A DNA stretch of 64,000 nt from Euwallacea fornicatus. Lineage: Eukaryota > Arthropoda > Insecta > Coleoptera > Curculionidae. The position numbers were made by a program, and so were the translations under genes. Position 1 is the stretch's first letter. Every line of letters begins with the position of its first letter. The notes under the pieces are model-generated. The model saw only the letters and a program-made list of their open reading frames with translations. It ran no database searches and was not told the DNA's origin. Of the stretch, positions 55,460 to 64,000 are shown piece after piece. Location of the stretch: the NCBI RefSeq assembly GCF_040115645.1, contig NC_089568.1, forward strand, positions 62,001-126,000. The letters run 5' to 3'.

Positions 55460-57055
55460 ATGTTTTGGCACTCCAAAAGGACAACTTTAACCTCCGGGAG
55501 CGTGTTGCCTGACCGTGGCAACACGCCATCCGCCACCGAATGGAAACCGGTGGCGGATGGCCGAGTCAAGACCGTAACGGCCTTCGTCAATTGTCATGTG
55601 GAAATCGAAGAGGAAAGGAGAGTGGCGGAGCAACGCAGAAGGGTGTGCCTCTTGATAAGTGAGAGTAAGCTGGAGAAAGTGCTGCGAGAGGGATGAGAGG
55701 CGGGGTTGTTCCTCGAATTCGTTTGCGGGGGTACTGGGCGGATCTCTAGATAATAGTTTGCAGAGAGCCTAGCAACCTCAGGGGGAGTTTTCTACTGTTT
55801 CTTTCAGAGTTGAACAGGGCAAGGATTGGAGAACTGAAGGAGGAGCTTAACAACGGACTCCCCTTCCTCTGTAGACGTGTAATTTACTAAATAGCGAGAA
55901 AAAAGAGCGTTTGTTCTTCAGCGAGGCTGGAGAGCACAGGGGGTGTTGGGGGCGGTCAATACCCTCGTCATTATGATATAGGGCAGGGGAGTATTAATGT
56001 GTTCATAAGTTGATTCCGGAATTCGAGCTCTGGAAGCTGTGTAACATCTCTAAGCTTCCGGACGGGGAGGAGGGCGTTGAAGAGGAAACTAAATATAAAA
56101 CTGTATTTACTAGCAGGAATGAGACCCCGGGGAGTCGCTGTTAACACAACTGCCACGTCGGGCGGCAGGAGGGCGCCTACGAGAATGTCGTGAAAGTCGC
56201 GATAGGGGAGGAAACCACTTGCAGCAACACCCTCAAGAGGTTGCGCCAGCTGATGGTGCAGACCTAGGTGAAGTTGGAGGTAGGCAGCATTAGAGAAACT
56301 AAACAAGGCGACGTCTTCTTGATGCTGCAAAATAGAGAGGGAAAAGGGGAGGAGGAACTCTGAGAAATCTAGGGAAAGGCGCTGGTTGGTAAGAAGCTAC
56401 TATCAATGAAGAATATGTTGAGGGGTGGGACCTACCATGAGGAACATACTAGGAAAAGAACTAGCAAAGGATAACGCAAGGTCGGAGTGTAATGAGCAGG
56501 TAGTTGTGTACCAGATGACAGAACGGAAAAGGGTGGTTACGGGAAAGGAGGCTGTCGCCGCGGTAGCTGTTAGGACCAGGTTGGACCTTAATAGGATCCG
56601 GCTGAAAGGACTTAAAACGAGCTGTGATAGCCGTCAAATAGCTACTTTCCTCGTTAGAGAGGACGGCGCGTCTCGACTCTGGGACATGACCGCTCTAAGG
56701 GTTGACATAAATATGTGCGGACTAAAGGAGCGGAAAGACTCCAGACGCTGCTGCTATTATTGCGAACCGGATCACAGGATTCAGGTGTGTAAAGGACCGG
56801 AGAAGACTGGGCAGTGTGTCCAATGTGGGAAGGAGAGACACAGGGTGAGAAAATATAAAGACGCTCGCTAGTGCCCCCTCTGTAAAGTGGAGGGGCACAA
56901 CGCGGAAGGATCTAACTACTAGGGAGCAGGTAAAGCTGAAAGGGCCTATAGAGATAAAAATAGGGAGCAATTAATGTGTAAGAGAATGAGAGTAATAGGT
57001 ATGCGTGGTTTTGTTGGAAGAACGGATGGCGATGGTATAAATGGTACATTGTCGC
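55460..57055 (+). pseudogene. R1-clade ORF1 (gag) remnant, plus strand (R1-3)
   Basis: A VEIEEERRVAEQRRRVCLL block near 55595-55660 matches the coiled-coil part of the R1-1 gag. A 148-codon open part (56425-56871) has the CYYCEPDHRIQVC zinc knuckle, then CVQCGKERHR, and after a stop CPLCKVEGHNAEG near 56878-56915. Many stops elsewhere. Its orientation is opposite to R1-2, which begins at about 57060. Two strong hairpins lie at 55500-55560. Confidence 0.75.
55500..55560. repeat. Two adjacent perfect hairpins
   Basis: Stem GCGTGTTGCC / GGCAACACGC (55500-55509 and 55517-55526, 7-base loop) is followed at once by stem CCATCCGCCACCG / CGGTGGCGGATGG (55526-55538 and 55548-55560, 9-base loop). They interrupt the gag reading frame of R1-3. 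Confidence 0.8.
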
Positions 57056-57059
57056 CTTC

Positions 57060-60000
57060 TTTTGTGTTTTCAGTTGCTCTGTTTCCCGTTGGGATCTTCT
57101 CCGGGGGTTACCTTTGTTTTTTCTCTTCTTTGTTCTTTGTGTGCCTTGGTTCTCATTATGTTTTCCAGCGTTTCCGTAATTGCGTTCCAGCTGTATTTGT
57201 CCCGAAGTATGATATCCGAGATGTTGTGGGGGTCCAATAAGGAAGCTTGTTTGATTTGGAATTTATTGACAGCTGTATGCTGCTACTCGAAGGTCAAACT
57301 TTATTCCTCTAGTGTGAAGTCGATTGCTGACTGGATTTTCTTTAAGGGCCATTTTGAGTTTTACAGTCTCAGAGAAACTGATTTCAAACACAATAACTCT
57401 CACTTTACTTTATATATGTGCTCCGCTTAATATTAAAGAGTTACTATTAACAAAAAACCAAAATTAATAATTCTTAAATTTGAGTTAGCGGGTGAGTTCG
57501 AGACCGTTCGTGTGGTGTCTCAAACCTAACTGCCTTCCTGAAGTTCATCTAGGTTCCCTCCCATATTCCGCACAGGAACATAAACTAAATTCATTCCCAC
57601 GCTGGAATATAAGAGTTATGCGAATACCTAGACTAAATAGAAATAAATTCAGGCGTAGGGTGAGACACAAATGCTCGCACTTAAGGGTTCTCTTATCACC
57701 GCTAGACTAAATCAAACACTTGATGGTGACAAATTAATTGATGAGAAAAAAGGAAAAATCTTAATGTATGTGTTTATTATAAGGTCCCAACAATGTTGTC
57801 CGCGGTCACTTTGGCGTCGCACTTTGCTTCGGTATTCTTCCTATTCTCCTTGGTTGGGGCACACGAAGATTGTGTGTTCCGGGGTGTCCGTGTTGTTGCA
57901 GAACCAGCATTCTTCATTTTCTGCTTTTTTGTTTTTTTTAGATACGTTACGGATACTCCGTGACCGTATATCGCCTGGGTAACGAAGTTATTCACGTTTC
58001 CGTGTTTCCTCGACGTCCATTTTTTCACGTCTTTTATGAATACACTCGCAAAGCCCTGGTGGTTTATCCATCTTTGCTGTCTTTCTGGCTTCCGTTTTGG
58101 ATTCGGGTCCGTTCCTGTATATCGTTGTTTTTTCCTCGATGATCAGATCCACGGGCGGCATGCCGGCGGTTGTTTGCGCGGCCTCTAGCGATATTGTTCT
58201 GTGGGCGGAGATTATGTCAATGGACAATCTTCTCTTTAATCACTCTAGTTTTGGCAAGTGGCATTTCGCATTGACAATTTCCTTCCGTATTGGCACCGCG
58301 TACATTGTTACGGACTTTGCGACACTCGCGAGCGTTTTCTTTTTGCCCGAGGAGTAGCTCTCCTGTATTCGGCATGAGTTTCGTTAACGCGTTCACAATT
58401 GCATTTGCTTTTTCGCAAATTTTCTGTACGTGCACTTCAATTTTTATGTTCCTGCCTATGTGCACTCCAAGTATGTGATGTGTTCTTGACTTGTGATCCT
58501 CTCGTTCCCCAGATCGAAGGCCATGTTCCTGATTTTCCTCCTTCCGACCAGTATGACGAGCTCCTTTGTCTGTTTTGCCACTTTCAGTCCTATGCTCTCC
58601 AGTTTCATTGTCTCTTTGTTGATCGCGATGTTTGTTTTCCTTTCCAGGCTTTCTCTGTTCTTTGCCCTCACTATTACCGCAAAGTCGTTAGCGTAGGCCA
58701 CTGAGTCGACTCCCGGTCTGGCCTTTGTGTTTAGGACCTTCTCGTAGAAGGTATTTCACAGTGTAGGGCTGAGGATCGAGCTCTGTGGTACTCCGCATGA
58801 TATTTTATGGCTTTTACCGTTGTCGGTTTGGCTCTCCCTGTCTTCCAGGTAGGACATCATCATCTCAGTCAGGTAAGTGCTGACGTTTTTTCTTTCTAGT
58901 GCTTTCACGATTCTATCTCAGGGTGCGCTGTTGAAAGCGTTCTCTATGTCTAGGAGAACCATGGTGCAGGTATCCTTATTCCTCATGGTTTTTTCCTAGA
59001 TTTCGACGGTGACTCGCTTGACTATCGAGTGCATCGATGGTCGATCTTCCTTTCCTGAAGCCGTACTGCTCGTCCAAAATTTGGCCTCGGGACGCTAGTT
59101 TAGCATGGAGTCTTTTCACTATCATTTTCTCCAGCAGTTTCCCGGCTGCGTCGATGAGGCGTATCGGTCTGTATGAGACTGTTGTTCCCTTGGGGGGCGA
59201 TTTCTTCGGTTTTTCAAGCAGGACCATTCGGACTCTCTTACATATTTTGCGAAACGTTCTGAAGTCCAGATACTCCTTGTAGAGGGTCAGAAAGACGTTT
59301 TTCTGGGCCTTCACGCGTTTGCTGAGAATGTCCGTTTTTATGCCATCCAATCCCAGAGCCTTTTTGGGGTTCATTCCAGTCAGTGCCGAGATCAGTTCCT
59401 TCTCCTCGAATCTTTCCTGGCTTTCGGTGTTTCTTCACTTCTTATATCTACGCCAAGTGATTTCCGGTTTGGTCGGAAATAACATAACGACTTGTTCCCG
59501 AATCATATCGTTTGTGTGTGGCGATCCTCCTGGGTTGCCAATTTTCATTTTCTTCATTATTATCTGATAGGCATTCCCCCAGGCGTTTTCCTTCAACTTG
59601 TCTTGCAGTTGGGTGCAATTCGTTTCTTTACTATTATGATTTCTCTTCTCAGTCTTTTTTTCATCGTTTTGTGTTCGTCGACGTGTCTGCCTATCGCGGT
59701 TTCCGGTGCGTTTCTTTTGGCTTTGAGTCTGGTGATCTTTCTTTTTCGGGCATTGCAGGATTTTCTGAGGTCCGCTATTTTCTCGTTCCACCAGTACACC
59801 GGGATTTGTCCTGGTTTTCATCCTCCTGTCTTCAGGTGCTTGTTGCAAACCTTTTGGAACTGTTCGATCACCTCCTCGACTGTCGCGTTTTGTTTTCCTC
59901 GGAACAAGTCCGAAAGTTCGAATTTCGCAGTGTTGTCGAGCGTTAGCTTCCATGGTCTTCTGTTTGAATTTTCTTTTTGGGTTTTTGCCTCCAATGCAAG

Positions 60001-60390
60001 TTCTCACTTATATTTTAATCTATCCTGCAGTGGTCTCTGTAGTTTTCCTGGTCTTCGTCCACCTTCCAGTATTTTAGCGTCTTTGCCATGTTGCCATGTA
60101 ATTTCTCAGGGTGAAGTCTATGACCGACGTGCCGTTTGATCTGGGGATGATAGTGCTGAACGCACTGTTACCACCGTTCAGTACCACCAATCCCGCGGAA
60201 AAGACCAGTTTTCCAGGAGGGTGCCCCCTTCTGTTGATCGCGGGGGACCCGAAAATTGGTGTTTTCACATTTAGGTCGCCGCCGATTAGTATCTTTTTTG
60301 CTCTGGGCTCGTCACCTATGTGATTAGGTTCTCTAGTAGTTCTTCGAAGTCCTCGTCCGTTCCGTTTGGGGAAAAGTAGCAGGACATTAC
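57060..60390 (-). pseudogene. R1-clade ORF2 remnant (R1-2), 5' truncated
   Basis: Endonuclease at 60074-60386 with IGGDLNVKTPIFGSP and VIDFTLRNY; linker at 59435-60007; RT at 58976-59374 with KKALGLDGIKTD, SYRPIRLIDAAGK and YGFRKGRSTIDAL; then YANDFAVIV near 58680-58700, where the catalytic YADD has become YAND. A CWFCNNTDTPEHT-like Cys-His block lies near 57870-57915. The C-terminal end is at 57065-57236, after a 546-bp insertion. Numerous frameshifts. No A-tail remains at the 3' end near 57055. Confidence 0.8.
57237..57782. repeat. 546-bp insertion in R1-2 with GGTCC duplication
   Basis: Flanked by GGTCC at 57232-57236 and 57783-57787. R1-2 coding sequence is recognisable on both sides. 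The ends (AATAAGG... and ...TTATTATAA on the plus strand) are not TG...CA, so the class is uncertain. No coding sequence. Confidence 0.6.
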
Positions 60391-60757
60391 AGGTTAATAG
60401 GTACTTGATGGGAGTGGTACAATCGAACTTCGACAAATGGACTATGCAGTTGTCTAACCGAGAGGTCCGAAGACTGACGTATGGGGTTCTTCAGGGGTTT
60501 GTCATGTGTCCTGTTTTCTAGAACCTGTACTATGAGTTGCTGGCGCTAGTGATTAAGACGAGGTGTAGGAAAGCACTCAAGGTGAGGACCATGGAAGTCA
60601 TGGAGCTGGTCATCGACACGTTCTATGCCAAGGGTCTAAGCATAGCGTCAGGAAAGACAGAGGTGGTGTTACTGGCCGGCAAAGGTAAGGTCACTCGTAT
60701 GAGTGTTGTTGTGGACGGATTTAGATATGAGATGAATGTTCATTACTTGGTGTAATT
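60391..60757 (+). pseudogene. R1-clade RT fragment, plus strand
   Basis: Plus-strand blocks YLMGVVQS, RRLTYGVLQGFVMCPVF (position of the GVPQGSVLGP motif), and an open part with MELVIDTFYAKGLS then KTEVVLLAGKGKV, all matching the R1-1 RT in order. The YADD segment itself is missing. It is in the same orientation as the R1-3 gag at 55460-57055 and could belong to the same element, with R1-2 between them, but the whole endonuclease would have been lost. Confidence 0.7.
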
Positions 60758-60847
60758 AGGAATTGATTAAAAGAACGTAGTAGAGGTTTTGCATCTCTTC
60801 AATACCGTCAAAACTTATTTGCTTGAATCTTAAAAGTGTGTATATAT
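60758..60847. other. Short unassigned spacer
   Basis: AT-rich, no feature seen. Confidence 0.3.
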
Positions 60848-61325
60848 AGTAGAGACTCGATAATCCAGATTATCCCGTCTTGCATTTTTATACATATGTA
60901 CGTATATGTACATTATAAAAACATTTAAATATGTATATGGTATGTATAATACACTTTATTCTCAAAATATCGAAACAAATATAATACAAAAAGATTAAAA
61001 TGTATTAGATCAACCTACTTACTACAAATGTACCTATTAGTATGTATCTACATACTAAATACTAGGTACATACTACATTATACAAAATAATTAGAGATTT
61101 TACTTTGTTTTTAAGCGCAATAATTGAAGAATTCTTAATTATAGCTTTCTGTTGTAAACTTTTGAGTACAAGAATATCTGTGACGCTAAGATTTTCTTCA
61201 GCCCATTGCAATCCCAATGTAAAATATTTTATTGCATTCACATGCTTGATTTTTTTTGGCTGGATATCGACTTTTTCATCACTGATCTCATCGTCTATAA
61301 CCTCATGCTCAAGATCGCCATCTTC
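60848..61325 (-). pseudogene. Pogo/Tigger transposase C-terminus and 3' end
   Basis: A terminal-repeat-like TAGTAGAGACTCGATAATCC at about 60848 marks the 3' end. The minus strand has an acidic stretch then KIKHVNAIKYFTLGLQWAEE near 61190-61250, the C-terminal block of Tigger/jerky transposases, and a stop near 61090. The gene is cut at TA 61326-61327 by the left arm of the foldback element. The catalytic core is absent within the window. Confidence 0.65.
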
Positions 61326-61985
61326 TACAGGGTGTCCTCGAATTACGTGGCCAAAATAATACCGCAGATTGTTTGAGTGAAAATAAGTCGATTTAACTAA
61401 ACTTCCCTCAGTCCAAAAGTTGATAATTATGGAGCTACAGGGTGTTAAAGTTGAAAAAAAAATCACATTTTCTTTAATATCTTTCGATTTCTTTGAGTTA
61501 ATTTCACGAAATTTCATATTTGAGGGTGTTTTAGGATACGAAATTCAAATTTATTAATGATTTAGTTGTTTCTTCTAGGGGGCGCCACAAGCGACCATTA
61601 GGACACATTTAAATCTCTGTAACTTTTTTGTGCCACGGTGTATATTATTTTGGTATTTAAAAACCTTTTGCCCTACCTTTTATACTTAGAAAAGGTATAC
61701 TTTATTGACGTCGCTAGAAGCAACGGTTTCAGAGAAAAATGCATCTAAGCCTGATAATGCATGCAAATTACCTTAAAATTATTTTCCGTTAAAAAAAATT
61801 AAGTTTTTCAAAAATAATTATTAATAAGGGTATAACAATAAGTTTTCAAAATCAGATATTATTAAATAGAAAACAAAAATAATAATTAACAAAGAAACAA
61901 CAACAAGCGAGAATAACACTTACTAATTAATTAAATTAACTTATGTAAATTGTTGGTTTAATTGTTTTTCATTTAATCTGTCAAA

Positions 61986-63322
61986 TCAATGTTGATGAAT
62001 CAATGAATCATGTTCAAAGTGTTTACCATTTTTCTGCATGCATAAGTTCATCCTTTTTAAGAAATTACATTGTACTCTCGACAATATTTCAGGGGTATTC
62101 TTCAATAATTCCACTTCATGAATTATTCTTGCCTCCAATTCTTGTCGCGTATGAACTGGAGATGCATAAACTTTTGATTTCAAGGCACCCCATAAAAAAA
62201 ATCACAGGGTGTCAAGTCTGGTGATCGAGCCGGCCAATTCACAGGTGCACCTGAACTAGCACTATATTCAGCAATCAAATATTTTCGTCATTTTCTTGAT
62301 GGAAGACCTTTCACAATTTATACAGATCACAAACCACTCACTTATGCATTTATTTAAAAATCTGATAAAGCATCTCCTAGACAAATGAGATATTTGGATT
62401 ACATCTCACAATTTTCAACTAACATACTTCACATAAGTGGTAAAAGCAACATTGTTGCAGATTCACTCTCTAGAATTCAAGTAATTTCTTTTCCGAATTC
62501 TATAGATTACGACGAAATAGCAAAAGCCCAGTCAACCGACTCAGAAATTAAACATATTCTCGAGAATCCCCAACTTACTTCACTTCTTTTAAAACAATTT
62601 CAAGTTCCCAATGCACAGAGTTTGATTTATTGTGATGAAAGTAACTCTACAATTCGTCCTTTCATTCCCAAACAATTTCGTCAAGTTATTTTTAATAAAT
62701 TCCATAACCTCTCCCATCCAGGTATAAGGGGTACCACAAAACTTATTTCATCTCGTTTCGTTTGGCCTTCAATGAACAAAGATATCCGAGAATGGACTCG
62801 TTCTTGTATTGGCTGTCAGAAAGCAAAAATTCATAAACATACCTCTACTCCTTTCAAACAAATTGAAATTCCAGATTCTAGATTTCAAGACGTTCACATT
62901 GATATAGTAGGCCCCTTACCTCCTGCAAATGGTTTCACTTATTGTCTTACAGTTATTGATAGATTTTCTTGTTGGGCAGAGGCTTTTCCTATGATTAATA
63001 TATCATCTGAAACTGTTGCCAATTGCTTCTACAGCAATTGGGTTTGTCGTTTTGGTGGCAGGTCATCACCTCCTCTTCCAATCCAACGTTGTGGGTATTC
63101 CTCATTTAAATGTTGCCTTACATTTAAAGTAAAATGAGGGGGTGTGCCATCATGCATAAACCAAAGATCACGACGAAGGAGTAAAGGCAAATCTTCTAAT
63201 AAGATAGGTAGAGTTTGTACTAAAAAGTTCAAGTAGTTATCACCATTCAGCGTATCTGGCATTACAAAGGGACCAACAATAAAATTATCTACTATTCCAG
63301 CCCAGACATTTACATTTTATAT
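61986..63322 (-). pseudogene. Transposase core and C-terminus of the foldback element, split
   Basis: The right part (63072-63322) has NVWAGIVDNFIVGPF then a LWFMHDGTPPHFT block with the second catalytic Asp. The left part (61986-62247) has VNWPARSPDLTPCDFF with the third Asp, a shift, and the C-terminus FLKRMNLCMQKNGKHFEHD. The spacing between the two Asp is about 42 once the gypsy fragment is ignored. The N-terminal half, including the first Asp, is absent: where it should begin, the inverted copy of the C-terminus starts instead (63331). Confidence 0.8.
62253..63066 (+). pseudogene. Gypsy-type pol fragment without LTRs
   Basis: Plus-strand frame from RNase H into integrase: an AIKYFRHFLDGRPFTIYTDH-type RNase H block with one stop, then an open part from 62385 with the HISGKSNIVADSLSR motif, the integrase zinc-binding region (HNLSHPG...CIGCQKAK) and the start of the catalytic core (DIVGPLPPANGFTYCLTVID). 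It ends inside the integrase. Flanked by CACCT at 62248-62252 and 63067-63071. No LTR, tail or primer site is present. Reverse transcriptase and protease are missing. Confidence 0.85.
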
Positions 63323-64000
63323 TGTTTAGACTACAATGTAATTTCTTAAAAAGGATGAACTTATGCATACAGGAAAATGGTAAACACTTTGAACATGATT
63401 CATTGATTCATCAACATTGATTTGACAGATTAAATGAAAAACAATTAAACCAACAATTTACATAAGTTAATTTAATTAATTAGTAAGTGTTATTCTCGCT
63501 TGTTGTTGTTTCTTTGTTAATTATTATTTTTGTTTTCTATTTAATAATATCTGATTTTGAAAACTTATTGTTATACCTTTACTAATAATTATTTTTGAAA
63601 AACTTAATTTTTTTTAACGGAAAATAATTTTAAGGTAATTTGCATGCATCATCAGGCTTAGATGCATTTTTCTCTGAAACCGTTGCTTCTAGCGACGTCA
63701 ATAAAGTATACCTTTTCTAAGTATAAAAGGTAGGGCAAAAGGTTTTTAAATACCAAAATAATATACACCGTGGCACAAAAAAGTTACAGAGATTTAAATG
63801 TGTCCTAATGGTCGCTTGTGGCGCCCCCTAGAAGAAACAACTAAATCATTAATAAATTTGAATTTCGTATCCTAAAACACCCTCAAATATGAAATTTCGT
63901 GAAATTAACTCAAAGAAATCGAAAGATATTAAAGAAAATGTGATTTTTTTTTCAACTTTAACACCCTGTAGCTCCATAATTATCAACTTTTGGACTGAGG

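Larger units (their letters stand above)
61328..64000 (-). mobile_element. Foldback DD4xD mariner-like element with 0.7-kb inverted arms
   Basis: Left arm 61328 to about 62078 and right arm about 63331 to the window edge are near-identical inverted copies. The true end, CAGGGTGTCCTCGAATTACG after TA 61326-61327, is confirmed by the solo end at 41706. Both arms encode the same transposase C-terminus, pointing in opposite directions. Between the arms are a transposase core and a gypsy fragment. The right end lies outside the window. Confidence 0.85.

Noticed and set aside
1..64000. CRISPR arrays, prokaryotic operons, tRNA or rRNA genes
   Set aside because: No regularly spaced repeats with unique spacers, no ribosome-binding sites or operon layout, and no tRNA or rRNA sequence was recognised by eye; the content is that of an animal genome.

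Overview
The window is nuclear DNA from an animal, almost certainly an insect. It is AT-rich and carries no rRNA, tRNA or operon that I could see. Nearly every recognisable coding stretch belongs to a transposable element. The mix points to an arthropod: DD41D/DD42D, DD34D and DD34E Tc1-mariner elements, pogo/Tigger, BEL/Pao and gypsy LTR elements, and jockey-clade and R1-clade non-LTR elements. I cannot name the species. The only candidate host gene is an unidentified 167-codon frame at 4.8-5.3 kb, with a broken inverted copy at 7.0-7.45 kb.

Layout. 0-3.3 kb: degraded mariner-like debris, one copy of a dispersed repeat (copy A), and a BEL-type LTR with part of its leader. 3.35-4.78 kb: a complete but dead mariner-like element. 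4.8-7.7 kb: the duplicated unknown gene and a dead IS630-like transposase. 7.7-12.5 kb: mostly AT-rich sequence with a pogo/Tigger remnant. 12.57-17.9 kb: a nearly full-length jockey retrotransposon (minus strand), broken by a solo LTR and by a second, truncated jockey. 17.9-20.4 kb: two nested DD41D-type elements. 20.6-30.3 kb: minus-strand BEL/Pao remains containing a 6.4 kb GC-rich R1-clade LINE (23551-29960). 30.3-41.7 kb: a chain of Tc1 elements, one holding a solo LTR, one holding a pogo element that has an intron, and one holding repeat copy B. 42-50 kb: an old mariner split by a Tc1 element (itself split by repeat copy C), by an intact DD42D element, and by a truncated jockey. 50.6-51.7 kb: a chimeric Tc1. 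51.7-60.8 kb: an LTR and three decayed R1-clade copies in both orientations. 60.8-64 kb: a pogo remnant, then one arm, the core and the second arm of a foldback DD4xD element carrying a gypsy pol fragment.

The elements do not form a pathway; they act on each other as insertion targets. In many cases the interrupted reading frame becomes continuous again once an insert and one copy of its target-site duplication are ignored. This gives firm insertion boundaries and a relative order of events. The youngest-looking element is the DD42D element at 46360-48313: 307-bp terminal inverted repeats that I read as identical, an uninterrupted 359-codon transposase with all three catalytic aspartates, and TA on both sides. 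I found no sign of a prokaryotic-style defence, CRISPR or biosynthetic system.
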